From SLRI01 sp942491185 (lineage in GTDB: Bacteria > Pseudomonadota > Alphaproteobacteria > Geminicoccales > Geminicoccaceae): a DNA stretch of 64,000 bases. Shown here piece by piece: positions 35,324 through 44,819 of this stretch. A program made the position numbers and the translations under genes. The notes beneath the pieces were generated by a model. It ran no database searches, had not been told where the DNA came from, and worked only from the letters and a program-made list of their open reading frames with translations. The stretch spans positions 41,347 through 105,346 of the forward strand of contig CALOAB010000001.1 of assembly GCA_942491185.1 (NCBI GenBank), written 5' to 3'. Each line of letters opens with the position of its first letter. The stretch's first letter is position 1.

Positions 35324-36207
35324 CGACCTGCAGCAGAGCCCAGCGTCGCCACCATGCCCTGCCAGTGAATGGTGCCGGTCTGGAGATCGACGCACATCAG
35401 GTCCTCGCCGACCACGACCGGCCCGCCATAGGTGGCCCGCGCATCCGCCAGCAGCGCCGAGGGGTCGGCCTCGGGCGGCACGATATGGGTGAGCAGCAGC
35501 GCCTTGGCGCGTGCCTCCTCGGCGATCCCGCCGACATCGGTCGAGAGCGTATGGTAGCCGGCCACCGCCTCGACCGTTTCCGCCGAGCGCACCCCCTCGA
35601 TCGGCGGAAAGGCGCGATGCGCGAACACCTCGTGGACCAGCAGGTCGCAGTCCGCCGCGGCAGCGACCAGCGCCGGTGCCGGCCGCGTGTCGCCGGAGAG
35701 CACGAGCTTGCGGCCTTCCGCCTCGAAGACGAAGCCCAATGCCGGAACAACCGGGCGGTGGTCCACCTCGACGGCACGCACGGTGAGCGCCCCGATCTCC
35801 ACTGTCTGACCGGCCACGATCTCGACCAGCTCGACGTCCAGCGCCAGGGCGTTCGGCCGCTGCTCGAAAGCCATGCGCAGCGCGCGCTCGTCCTTCCAGG
35901 CCTCGCGCAGCGCTCGCGCATGGGCCAGCACCGGGGCAGGGCCGAAAACCCGCAGCGGCTGCGGCCGGCCGGCATGCCAGCCGGCGACCGTGAGCTGCCA
36001 GAGATCGACCAGATGGTCGCTGTGCAGATGGGTGACGAAGAGCGCGTCCACCGCCGCCGGCGAATGGCCGGCCTGGACCAGCCGCTGAGTGCAGCCATTG
36101 CCGCAATCGACCAGCACCTTCGCCCCGCCACCCTCGATGAGCTGGCTGGCGCCGTAGCGACGGGGGTGAACGGATGGGCAGCCGGTGCCGAGAAGGGTGA
36201 TGCGCAT
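35320..36207 (-). CDS. MBL-fold metallohydrolase (RNase Z-like)
   Basis: 295 residues beginning MRITLLGTGCPSVHPRRYG, as in RNase Z/arylsulfatase-type metallo-beta-lactamase-fold proteins. Zinc motif THLHSDHLVDL is at about 59-69; further ligands are in LVLSGDTRPA and LLLTHIVPP. The RNase Z exosite arm is not evident, so a tRNA-processing role is uncertain. Translationally coupled to the downstream M24 peptidase. Upstream is the divergent VWA-protein gene. Confidence 0.85.
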   Translation of the reverse strand: MRITLLGTGCPSVHPRRYGASQLIEGGGAKVLVDCGNGCTQRLVQAGHSPAAVDALFVTHLHSDHLVDLWQLTVAGWHAGRPQPLRVFGPAPVLAHARALREAWKDERALRMAFEQRPNALALDVELVEIVAGQTVEIGALTVRAVEVDHRPVVPALGFVFEAEGRKLVLSGDTRPAPALVAAAADCDLLVHEVFAHRAFPPIEGVRSAETVEAVAGYHTLSTDVGGIAEEARAKALLLTHIVPPEADPSALLADARATYGGPVVVGEDLMCVDLQTGTIHWQGMVATLGSAAGR

Positions 36208-36347
36208 GGATGTCGAGCCTGCTGGAGAGCGCGGCACGGGCCCAGCCTTGAAGCCGCGTGTTTCCGCCATATCGTCAAATCGTGCCATATCGGGGCTGGT
36301 CTGGCAAAGCGGCACGACGGCGTGCCGGCCGTCTCGGGAGAACGGCG

Positions 36348-37166
36348 ATGCCGCATGTTGTCCAGGCGGTCCTGCTAGCGCTCGGTGTCGTGCTGGGTGC
36401 CCTCCATCCGGCCGCGGTCCAGGCCCAGGATTTCGAGCTGCCGGTCGATGTCGAGCTGATCCTGGCCGTCGACGTCTCGGGCTCGATGGACCGCCAGGAG
36501 CATGAGCTGCAGCGGCAGGGCTACGCGGCGGCGCTGCGCCATCCCGACTTCGTTCGGGCGGTGCAGGCCGGCGGCTTCCAGCGGGTGGCACTCACCTATG
36601 TCGAATGGGCGGGACCCGGGCGCCACGCGATCGTGCTGCCCTGGACCGCGATCACGGACGAGGCCGAGGCGCGGGCCGTCGCCGACCACCTTGCGGCCTC
36701 ACCCATCAACGTCATGCGCGGCACCTCGATCAGCGCCGCGCTCGACTATGTCCTGCCGCTGTTCGACGGCAACGGCTTCGAGGGTGCCCGCCGGGTCATC
36801 GACGTCTCGGGCGACGGGCCGAACAACATGGGTCCGCCTATCGTCCCGGCCCGCGATCGGGTGCTTGCCGCGGGCGTCACCATCAACGGCCTTCCGCTCA
36901 TGATCCGCCCGAGCATGCGCGGCGCGCCGGCCGGCTACGGCCTCGACAGCTACTACCGCGACTGCGTGATCGGCGGCCCGGGCGCGTTCGTCCTGCCGGT
37001 CAAGGACACGGCCGAGATGGCCGACGCGATACGCCAGAAGCTGATCTTGGATATCGCGCAGCGGCCACGGCGAGTGCCGGGGCGCGTGGTGCTCGCCCAG
37101 GCCGGAGCGCCCGTCGATTGCCTGATCGGCGAGCGCCTGCGCCGGCGCTACTGGGACGGCCCGTAG
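36348..37166 (+). CDS. DUF1194 VWA-like secreted protein
   Basis: 272 residues from ATG 36348 (GGGAGAA site upstream). Signal peptide to about residue 26 (PAAVQAQ), then a von Willebrand A fold: LILAVDVSGSMDRQEHELQR with the complete MIDAS DxSGS, the MRGTSISAALDYVLP Thr/Ser region, and RRVIDVSGDGPNNMG. DUF1194 is common in alphaproteobacteria; function unknown, presumably metal-dependent protein binding in the periplasm. Starts 140 bases from the divergent MBL-fold gene. Confidence 0.88.
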   Translation: MPHVVQAVLLALGVVLGALHPAAVQAQDFELPVDVELILAVDVSGSMDRQEHELQRQGYAAALRHPDFVRAVQAGGFQRVALTYVEWAGPGRHAIVLPWTAITDEAEARAVADHLAASPINVMRGTSISAALDYVLPLFDGNGFEGARRVIDVSGDGPNNMGPPIVPARDRVLAAGVTINGLPLMIRPSMRGAPAGYGLDSYYRDCVIGGPGAFVLPVKDTAEMADAIRQKLILDIAQRPRRVPGRVVLAQAGAPVDCLIGERLRRRYWDGP

Positions 37167-37203
37167 CAGCCGGCCGGACGCGCGATCCGAGATCGGCACG
37201 CGT

Positions 37204-37344
37204 TCAAAGCAGAAAGAGAACGGCGAAGACCGCGAACCAGACCGCCGTCATCGCGGCGGCGGAAGGCAGCAGGGTCCGCAGCGGTGGCGGTCCCGACAAG
37301 GTCTCGCGTGGCTCGGCAAGCAGATGGTTCATCACAAGCTCCAT
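37204..37344 (-). CDS. Possible 46-residue single-pass membrane protein
   Basis: Reads MELVMNHLLAEPRETLSGPP then PLRTLLPSAAAMTAVWFAVF and AVLFLL before a TGA stop: a cytoplasmic head and one C-terminal transmembrane helix, tail-anchored in form. A start at 37332 (MNHLL) is equally possible. It occupies an otherwise empty gap of 400 bases between the DUF1194 and TauE genes. Coding is judged by shape only; no homologue is recalled. Confidence 0.35.
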   Translation of the reverse strand: MELVMNHLLAEPRETLSGPPPLRTLLPSAAAMTAVWFAVFAVLFLL

Positions 37345-37569
37345 TCCCTGGCCCGCGTCCCGGCCGACTGGCAAGCCAACCGACGAGACCGGCCTCGTTA
37401 ACCATGATCATCGCTCACGGCCCGTGGCCGACGCTGTAGCGCCTGCTACATCGGAAGTTTTTATTCGCGCGACCGCCGGTCAGGCGATCGGCCGCCACGA
37501 CGCCCAATTGACAGCCGCCCCCAAGGCACCGGCTTATGCCCCGAACCAGCAACCGGGGATCGCCACATC

Positions 37570-38328
37570 ATGACGTCGCTGCCGAGTGACCCGCTCGATT
37601 GGGTCGTCGTCCTGGCCGGCGCCCTGATCGCCGGCTTCATCTCCGGCTTTGCCGGGTTCGGCACCGGGCTCGTGGCCTCGGCGTTCTGGTTCTATGCACT
37701 GCCCGCCGCCATGGTGCCGCCGCTCGTGGCGCTGGCGTCGGTCGTGTCGCAGAGTGTGGGCTTGATCGCCGTGCGTGCCGCGTTCGCCTGGCGTCAGGCG
37801 GCGCCCTACCTGATCGGCGGCGTCGTCGGTGTGCCCTTCGGCATCCTCCTGCTCGGCCTCGCCTCGCCCATGATGCTCCGCCTGACGGTCGGCGTGCTGC
37901 TGGTCGCCTATGCGGCCTTCCAGCTCAGCGCGCTGGCTCGGGCCGGGATCGGTCGTTGGGGCGGCCGGCTCGCCGACGGCTCGGTCGGGCTCGTCGGCGG
38001 CGTGCTCGGCGGCTTCGCCGGCCTCTCGGGCGCCCCGCCGCTCGTCTGGCTGCAATTACGCGGCGGCCCGAGCGCCAGGCAGCGGGCGACCTACCAGCCC
38101 TTCAACCTCATCGTCCTGGCGCTCGCCGGCATCGGCATGGCGATCAGCGGCCATATCACCAGGGACGTGCTGATCGTCACTGCAGCGGCCATCCCGGCAA
38201 CCCTGCTCGGCGCCTGGGCCGGGGTCCGAGCCTATGCCCGGATGAGCGATTCGGCGTTTCGCCGCCTGGTGCTCGTTCTGCTGCTGTCATCCGGGATCGT
38301 CCTGGTCGTGCAGACGGTCATCTTCTAG
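37570..38328 (+). CDS. TauE/SafE-family sulfite/organic-anion exporter
   Basis: 252-residue inner-membrane protein with about eight hydrophobic spans. The duplicated family motif is visible as GFISGFAGFGTGLVASAFWF (about 22-41) and GGVLGGFAGLSGAPPLVWLQ (about 143-162). Family members export sulfite, sulfoacetate or other C2-C3 anions; the substrate here is not deducible. It ends four bases into the convergent cyclase gene. Confidence 0.88.
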   Translation: MTSLPSDPLDWVVVLAGALIAGFISGFAGFGTGLVASAFWFYALPAAMVPPLVALASVVSQSVGLIAVRAAFAWRQAAPYLIGGVVGVPFGILLLGLASPMMLRLTVGVLLVAYAAFQLSALARAGIGRWGGRLADGSVGLVGGVLGGFAGLSGAPPLVWLQLRGGPSARQRATYQPFNLIVLALAGIGMAISGHITRDVLIVTAAAIPATLLGAWAGVRAYARMSDSAFRRLVLVLLLSSGIVLVVQTVIF

Positions 38329-40232
38329 CCGTCAGTCGCGAGCGCAAAGACCGAGACCGGCGCCGCCCGGCCACGCAGCGGCAAGGCCTGAAGCGGCTGC
38401 AGCCCAGCCACTGCCCGCTCGCCATCATGGGCGCGTGCGAGCTCGACCGCCGCCGCCGCCACGAGCATGGGCGTGCCGACCGTTCGCGTCTCGTGCTGCA
38501 GCCGCGAGGCGACGTTCACCACGTCGCCGGTAGCCGCCAGCTGGATCTGATCGCCACCGCCGACATGGCCGATCTCGACACGGCCGTAATTGATCCCGAT
38601 CCGCAGATTGAGGCGCGGCACGCCGTGCTCCTCGGCCATCGCCTGCCACGCGGGCATCGCCGCCAGCATCGCCTCGCCACAGGCGATCGCCTTGCCGGGA
38701 TCCCCGGCAGACGGCTCGGGCAGGCCAAAGATTAGCATGGCACCATCGCCGGTATAGCCGGCGACCACCCCGCCATGCGCCACAGCCGCCTGCTCGATCA
38801 GCTCGTAGTAGCGCTGCAGCACCTGCTGGACTCGAGCCGGCTCGAGCCGCTCCGCTGCACCGGTGAAGCCCTCGAGGTCACAAAACAGGATCGCTGCGGC
38901 CTGGCTGCGCTGTAACGAGCCTGCGGCCGCCAGCTTGTCGCGCAGGAGCGGCGCGACATAGCGCTCGAGCGTCCGGCTGCGCGCCTCGTGCTGGCGTCCG
39001 CGTTGCCGCAGCCGCCGAAACCGCAGGCCGAAGGCGGCGAGCGTCACCGCGACAACGCCGAGCGTCGCGAAGATCATGTTCAGCCAAAGGCCGAAGGCGA
39101 GCAGCGCCAAGGTCGCCACGGCAAAGGGCAAGGCCAGGAGCAGGATGGCCAGCACGACGAGCGCCGGCAGCGGCAAAGGTGCCAGCAGCAGGAGCGACGC
39201 CGATGTTGCGGCAACGATCAGGGCGAGATCGAGATCGCGCACGCGGGGCGATCGATCGATGAAGCGCCCGGTCAAGAGGTTGTCGATCACCGTGGCGAAG
39301 ATCTCGACGCCGGCGACCCTTGGATGCAACGCCGTGCCGAACGAATCGCGCACGCCGGTCGCCGTGGCACCGATCACGACCACCCGGTCCGCGAAGATCG
39401 CCGGATCGAGCGTGCCGTCGAGCAAGGCGATCAGCGAGTGATGACGAAAGGTCCTGGGTGGACCGTAGGGGTTGATGACCAGTCGCGAGCCGGCGTCGAG
39501 CGGCGCGGTGACGGCGCCCAGCGTCAGGCTTTGGCCGACGGTCAGAACCTGTGCATCGCCCGGAACATCTCGATGCAGGGCCGCCGCCTGAACGGCGAGT
39601 GCCGGATACCAGGCGTCGTCGAGGCGGATCGCCGGATGGATGTAGCGAAGCACGCCGGACGGCTCGACGAAGACATTGACGTGGCCGAGCCGGCTTTGGT
39701 CGGCGAGCGGTCGAAACGGCAGAAACACGCCGGACGGCGGGCCGAGCAGGTCTTCCGCGTCGGCCGAGCGGCGGACGATCGGGATGGCGTTCGAGGTGAG
39801 CGCGAGGCGGTCCGTCAGATGCATCGGCACGGGCTCGGCGAAGCCGAACGCCATGGCCAGCACCGGCTTGGCATGCCGCTTCACCGCGGTCGCCAGACGA
39901 TCGGCATCGCCGTCGCTGCTGCCCGGAGCCCCTGCCTCGAGCAGCAACAGATCGAGTGCGACGACCGAAGCACCCGCTGCCGCCAGCTCGGTGAACGCGG
40001 CGGCAAGCGCTGCCCGAGGCAGCGGCCAGCTGCCGAGCCGCTGCAGCGTCGCGTCGTCGATCACCAGAATGACGACCTCGTCGCCCGGCACGATCGGCGG
40101 CCGGAGGCCCAGGCGCAGATCGAAGCTCGCATGATCGAGCGCCTGAAAAGGTCCGCTGTCGTGCCAGCGCACATAGCCAACGCACAAGGCCGCCAGCAAC
40201 ACCGCGAACGCCACGACACCGGCCCGACGCAT
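38325..40232 (-). CDS. CHASE2-domain class III adenylate/guanylate cyclase
   Basis: 635 residues: N-terminal TM (about 4-20), a large periplasmic CHASE2 sensor (about 30-335, with VILVIDDATLQRLGSWPLPR and VVVIGATATGVRDSFGTALH), three TMs about 340-405, then a class III cyclase domain (about 435-610). Cyclase metal residues are in ILFCDLEGFTGAAERLEPAR and YTGDGAMLIFGLP; LRIGINYGRVEIGHVG and LAATGDVVNVASRLQ are standard. It is the last gene of an operon with a FecR protein (8-base gap) and a TPR protein. Confidence 0.93.
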   Translation of the reverse strand: MRRAGVVAFAVLLAALCVGYVRWHDSGPFQALDHASFDLRLGLRPPIVPGDEVVILVIDDATLQRLGSWPLPRAALAAAFTELAAAGASVVALDLLLLEAGAPGSSDGDADRLATAVKRHAKPVLAMAFGFAEPVPMHLTDRLALTSNAIPIVRRSADAEDLLGPPSGVFLPFRPLADQSRLGHVNVFVEPSGVLRYIHPAIRLDDAWYPALAVQAAALHRDVPGDAQVLTVGQSLTLGAVTAPLDAGSRLVINPYGPPRTFRHHSLIALLDGTLDPAIFADRVVVIGATATGVRDSFGTALHPRVAGVEIFATVIDNLLTGRFIDRSPRVRDLDLALIVAATSASLLLLAPLPLPALVVLAILLLALPFAVATLALLAFGLWLNMIFATLGVVAVTLAAFGLRFRRLRQRGRQHEARSRTLERYVAPLLRDKLAAAGSLQRSQAAAILFCDLEGFTGAAERLEPARVQQVLQRYYELIEQAAVAHGGVVAGYTGDGAMLIFGLPEPSAGDPGKAIACGEAMLAAMPAWQAMAEEHGVPRLNLRIGINYGRVEIGHVGGGDQIQLAATGDVVNVASRLQHETRTVGTPMLVAAAAVELARAHDGERAVAGLQPLQALPLRGRAAPVSVFALATDG

Positions 40233-40240
40233 CCGGGCGA

Positions 40241-40906
40241 TCAGCCGCCCACCGACGTGCGCGCCAAAACGTCGTCGATCCGCGCCTGCCCCCAGCTCTT
40301 GACCGTCGGCAGTGGCTGGCCGCGCAGCACGTCGATCCCTTCGCCCGGCTGCAGCACCACCTCGCCGGAGCCGTAGACCTGGGCCACGGCAACCGCGCCC
40401 GCCTGAACGAACACGTCGGTTTGGCGCGAGGTCGTCTCGACGATGAAATCGGTCGAGCGTGCCGCAGCCACCGCCACCCGGCCGCGCACCGAAAAGACAT
40501 CGCGGAGCTGCGGCCCGAGAACGGCGCGCGCGATGCCGTCGAGGAGGTCGAAGACGAGGCTGCTGCCCGTTTCCGGCCGGATGACCGCGATCGTCAGCAC
40601 GAGCTGGCTGAGCTCGCCCAGCGACAGCGTCGATTCGTCGATCAGCGTCAGCTCCAGCCTGGCGCCCTCGTGCGTGCGCACCGAATCACCGACCTGCACG
40701 ACCGCACCCGGGTGCAGATCCCGCGTCGCGCCGTCCCGAGTGGCCGTCGCCCGGCCGCGGATCGCGGAGACCAGCCCGGCCTCGGCAGCGTGGGCGGGGC
40801 TTGCTGCCAGCGTCGCCGCAACTGCCATTGTGCTAGCGGCAAGCCCCAGTGCCGCACGGCGCGACAGGCGGCAGTCCGACCCGGAAGCGTGCGGTCGGCC
40901 GATCAC
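40241..40906 (-). CDS. FecR-domain secreted protein
   Basis: 221 residues. Twin-arginine-like signal CRLSRRAALGLAASTMAVAA, then a FecR domain: GAVVQVGDSVRTHEGARLEL, DESTLSLGELSQLVL, and LLDGIARAVLGPQLRDVFSV. FecR-domain proteins of this sort commonly pair with CHASE2 cyclases or adhesins and probably act as periplasmic sensors. Start is GTG, overlapping the TPR gene stop by four bases. The downstream cyclase presumably shares its signal (inference). Confidence 0.85.
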   Translation of the reverse strand: MIGRPHASGSDCRLSRRAALGLAASTMAVAATLAASPAHAAEAGLVSAIRGRATATRDGATRDLHPGAVVQVGDSVRTHEGARLELTLIDESTLSLGELSQLVLTIAVIRPETGSSLVFDLLDGIARAVLGPQLRDVFSVRGRVAVAAARSTDFIVETTSRQTDVFVQAGAVAVAQVYGSGEVVLQPGEGIDVLRGQPLPTVKSWGQARIDDVLARTSVGG

Positions 40907-42717
40907 AGGCGATCCAAGCTCAAGAGCGCGTCGGGACCGACCCAGGCTTCGTCGAGCCGTTCGCCGGTCACCTTCGCACCGGCGACGTCACCCATGGCCA
41001 CCTGCGCCTCATGCAGGCCGAAGAGCGACCAGCCATTGCCGGGCGCCGTCGTCAACGCCGCCTGGAAGTGACGCGCCGCCGCCTCGGCGTCGCCAGCCTG
41101 CAGCTTGACAGCGCCCAGGGTCTGCTCGACCGGATAGTACCAGTAGGGCGGCTCCATGTAGGGGATGGTCGCCTCGATGGCGATCGCCTCCTCGAGCAGG
41201 CTCGAAGCCTCCTCGAAATCGCCGTCATGCGCCGCCAGCTTGGCGCGAACGACATCGGCAGCCAGGGTCAGCACCTCGGGTGCCGGAACATAGCCCTCGA
41301 CCATGACGTCGAGGCCCGGTGCTGTGCGCAGCGCCTCGATCGCCTCGGCTTCCACCGCTGCCGCCGGATCACCTTCCCGGGCCAGCGCCACGCCCCGCGC
41401 GTAGTGCCAAAACGCCTTGACGAACGGCATGGCGTCACCGGGATCGGGCAATGCCATGATGGTGCCTTTGTCGCTGAACTGGGCGTGCGCCGTGAAGGGT
41501 GCTGTCTTGATCGCCTGGATCCAGGCGATCTCGGCCGCCACCTCGTCGGACATCACCGCCCCGAGCTTCTGGGCGGCCGCCAGCGTCTCGGCGGGCGCAC
41601 CTGCCATCTGCGCGCTGGTCAGCACGAAGTGGACATTGTGCGGGTAGTAGCCGAACCGATAGGGGCCCGATTGCGACCACTGCTCGAGCAATGCCTCGTC
41701 CGCCGCCGCCGCGTCGATGTTGACCTCCAGCGAGTCCGCGTAGCGGCCGGTGCGGTAGTAGATATGCGACGGCATGTGCACGAGGTGCCCCGCCGCCGGC
41801 ATCAGGCCGCGCAGCCGGTCGGCATGCGGCTCCGCGCGGCCCGGGATCGGCCGATGCCTCGACGGTGTGAATGTAGAGGTGGATGGCGTGCGGATGGTCG
41901 GGATCGAGGGCAAGCGCCGTCTCGAGCAGCTCGACCAGCCGCCCGGCCCGGCCCTTGGGCGTGACGCCGTCGACCTCCCAATAGTCCCACGGCTGGGTGT
42001 TCATCACCGCCTCGGCGGTGAGCACCAGGACCTCGACGTCGTCGGGGAAACGCTCGGCGACGCTGAGCATGGCCTCGGCATAGGCCGCATCGAGGGCCGC
42101 GCGATCGGCGGCCGGGTCGATGCTGTAGCGCATCGCCAAGGCCTCGATCAGCGCCTGCTCGCGCTCGCTTGCGCCATCGCGCAAGGCCATCGCCGTCGAG
42201 ACGGCGCGGAAGGCCGGGACGATCGACGCATCGTGCATGACGTCGTTGATGTTGGGACCGAGCGCCAGCGCCTCGCCCCACCAGCACATGGCGCAGGCAG
42301 GGTCTGCCGCCTGGGCTTCGCGGAAATACTCGGCGCCAGAAAGTGGTTGAAGCCCATGAGCCAGGCATAGCCCTGGTCCACGGCGGTCTGGGCCGTCTCG
42401 CTGGTCGTGGTCACGACCAAGCGGCGTGGTCCCAGACCATCGAGGGTCGGCAAGGCAGCCGCTTCAGCCGCCTGCGCCCGGCCGGCGGTGAGTGCTGCCA
42501 GCTGCACGCCCGGCTTGAACAGCTCGTTCCTGGCCCAACGCGCGCTGCCGCAGGCGCTGGCCGCAACCAGTGTCGGATCGAGCAGCTCGCGGATGTCACC
42601 ACTCTTGGGCTCGGCAGCGACGGCCGAGAGCCAACCTGAAGTCAACGCTGTGGCACTGATCAATCCCAGGCCAGCTGCGATCCCCGTTGCCAATCCTCTT
42701 GATGCCAGCTTCGTCAT
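40903..42717 (-). pseudogene. Secreted TPR-repeat protein, two single-base frameshifts
   Basis: From 42717: signal peptide MTKLASRGLATGIAAGLGLI..., then an N-terminal domain to GYAWLMGFNHF. Near 42345 one base is missing; the next frame continues EYFREAQAADPACAMCWWGE to HTVEASADPG. Near 41841 an extra base shifts to RAEPHADRLRGLMPAAGHLV with HMPSHIYYRTGRYADSLEVN and finally a TPR-like DAEAAARHFQAALTTAPGNG end. Repaired length about 604 residues. The HMPSHIY and MCWWGEALALGPNIN blocks are typical of a periplasmic TPR family of unknown function. First gene of the FecR-cyclase operon. Sequencing error or pseudogene cannot be separated. Confidence 0.8.
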
Positions 42718-42831
42718 CGGTTCCCTCCTCCGGAAAACGACGCGACACTAGCGACCAATAGCACACGGCTTTGTGATCGTCGCTACAACGATGGCGGAAA
42801 GAGCACCGGACCGGTCGTAAGGATCCCTGGC

Positions 42832-43807
42832 TCAGCTCATCCAGCGACGGCTTCTCGTCGAGTCATCGGCGAGCTTGAGCTCGATGGCATCCCAGATCTT
42901 CTGCTCGAGCGACACGTCGTCGAAACGGTTGATCTCCTGCAGCCCGGTCGGCGAGGTGACATTGATCTCGGTGAGGTAGCCACCGATGACGTCGATGCCG
43001 GTGAAGAGCAGGCCGTATTCCTCGAGCGCCGGGCCGATGGCCTCGCAGATCTCGTGGTCGCGCTTGGTCAGCGCCGCTCTTCTCCGCCCGGCCGCCGACA
43101 TGCAGATTGGCCCGCACATCGTGCTCCGGCGGCACCCGGTTGACAGCACCCGCCGGCTCGCCGTCGATCAGAATGATCCGTTTGTCGCCGGCCTTGATCT
43201 CCGGCAAATAGCGCTGGATCATCAAGGGCTCGTCGATGAAGCTGCGGAAGGTCTCGACCAGGCTCGACAGGTTCTGATCGTCCCGCTTCACCAGGAAGAT
43301 GCCGGCACCGCCATTGCCGTAGAGCGGCTTGACGATGATGTCGCCATGCTCGGCGCGAAAAGCCCTGATGTCGTCAATGTCGTAGGTGATCAGGGTCGGC
43401 GGCATCAGCTCGGCGAACTGGGTGACGAAGAGCTTCTCGGGCGCGTTCCTGACCCAATGCGGGTCGTTGACGACCAGGGTCTCCGGGTGCACGCGATCGA
43501 GCAGGTGCGTGGCGGAGATGTAGGACAGGTTGAAGGGCGGGTCCTGGCGCATGAGCACGACGTCGAGGGTCGCGAGATCGATGTCCTCGGACGCGCCCAG
43601 GGTCACGTGATTGCCCTTCTCGCGCCGCACCTCGAAGGGGCGGGCCCGGGCCACGATGCGGCCGTGCTTGTAGGCCAGCTCGCGTGGGCCGTAATGGTAG
43701 AGCCCATGCCCCCGGCGCTGCGCCTCGAGCGCCAGCACGAAGGTGCTGTCGCCGTCGATGTCGACGGTCTCGAGCGGGTCCATCTGGATGGCAACGGCGA
43801 GCGACAT
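42832..43807 (-). pseudogene. gshB: Glutathione synthetase, one-base frameshift
   Basis: ATP-grasp enzyme joining gamma-glutamylcysteine and glycine. Start MSLAVAIQMDPLETVDIDGD is the standard GshB N-terminus; RQDPPFNLSYISATHLLD, DIIVKPLYGNGGAGIFLV (ATP lysine) and NRVPPEHDVRANLHVGGRAE follow. At about 43078 one extra base breaks the frame; the other frame continues ALTKRDHEICEAIGPALEEY and GGYLTEINVTSPTGLQEINR, which is the correct family C-terminus. Only one base needs removing, so an assembly error is the simplest explanation. Confidence 0.88.
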
Positions 43808-43932
43808 AGGCTGTTTCCGGGCTGCGCGATCACGGCGTCTCTGCCAGGAGCCGGACTTCTTGACAAGCGAAGGTGCTCTTGTGACGAGGCCGTAGAACCA
43901 GTGGCCGCCGACAATGACCGAGGAGAAACGCC

Positions 43933-44298
43933 GTGGCTTACGACCAAACGAACATTTTCGCGCGGATCCTGCGCGGCGAGCTGCCCTGCAACAAGGTCTA
44001 CGAGGACGACCATGCGCTCGCCTTCCACGACATCCAGCCGCAAGCGCCGATCCACGTCCTGGTGATCCCGAAAGGCGCCTATGTCTCGCTCGCCGATTTC
44101 AGTGCTGGGGCGAGCGAGGCAGAGTTGGCCTGCTTCTTCCAGGCGGTCGGCAAGGTGGCTAAGCAGCTCGGGCTCGAGGGCGACGGCTATCGCGTGCTCG
44201 CCAATCACGGGCCCGATTCGAACCAGGAAGTGCCGCACTTCCACGTCCACATCATGGGCGGCCGCCCGCTCGGCCCGCTGCTGGCGCGACCCGGCTAA
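43933..44298 (+). CDS. HIT-family nucleotide hydrolase
   Basis: 121-residue HINT-branch histidine-triad protein: NIFARILRGELPCNKVYEDD near the start and the catalytic HFHVHIMGGRPLG near the end. HINT proteins hydrolyse adenosine phosphoramidates. GTG start at 43933 with GAGGAGAAACG upstream. Divergent from gshB and convergent with the VanZ-like gene, whose stop overlaps its own. Confidence 0.92.
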   Translation: MAYDQTNIFARILRGELPCNKVYEDDHALAFHDIQPQAPIHVLVIPKGAYVSLADFSAGASEAELACFFQAVGKVAKQLGLEGDGYRVLANHGPDSNQEVPHFHVHIMGGRPLGPLLARPG

Positions 44299-44687
44299 CG
44301 GGCTCCCTCAGGGATCAGGCGCCGCTTCAGGAAGCGCAGCAACAGGAGCGCGATCAGCGTCCCGGCGGCGGTGCCGGCCAGGTTGGCCGCCATGTCGGCG
44401 AGCTCGAAGCTCCGCTGGGGAATCACGTAGTGCGTCGCCTCGAGCAGGACTGCGGCCACCGCACAAAACGCGGTGGCGAGGCCGAGCTGCCACGCCGATC
44501 GACAGAAGGTGACGCTCGCCAGGCTGATCGCCAGGAAGCTGGTGAAATGGACGATTTTGTCGGAGCCGGCCGGGATCGGTGCCGGTGACGGATCGATGAT
44601 GACGAAGATCAGGGCCAGCCAGACCATGCACCAGCCGAGGAACGACAAGAAACGAAAGCGGTCGTAGTGACGATGGGTCAAGCGCAT
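44295..44687 (-). CDS. VanZ-like family membrane protein
   Basis: 130 residues from ATG 44687 (an upstream in-frame start would add an arginine-rich unconserved leader). About four TM spans; the VanZ pattern is present as the GSDKIVHFTSFLAISLASVT helix with D-K-x-x-H, followed by ATHYVIPQRSFELADMAANL and NLAGTAAGTLIALLLLRF. Function unknown; relatives include teicoplanin-resistance VanZ and phosphotransbutyrylase-like proteins. Confidence 0.8.
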   Translation of the reverse strand: MRLTHRHYDRFRFLSFLGWCMVWLALIFVIIDPSPAPIPAGSDKIVHFTSFLAISLASVTFCRSAWQLGLATAFCAVAAVLLEATHYVIPQRSFELADMAANLAGTAAGTLIALLLLRFLKRRLIPEGAR

Positions 44688-44819
44688 GATCCGCAAGATG
44701 GGGTCGGCCGTTTGTGACGCCAACCCGCTGGCCGGGAGAAACGCGCGCCTTTTGGGCGGTAACGCTGGTCGATGCGTACCGGCGGCGGCGCCACCGCCCA
44801 CAACTGCGCCAATCGCCGA

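Noticed and set aside
34139..36106. 655-codon reverse frame joining the M24 gene to upstream sequence
   Set aside because: The upstream half is a shadow of the MBL-fold gene in another frame; the real M24 start is the GTG at 35323.
35320..36207. RNase Z (rnz) call for the MBL-fold gene
   Set aside because: The tRNA-binding exosite arm is not recognisable and the operon context is not tRNA processing.
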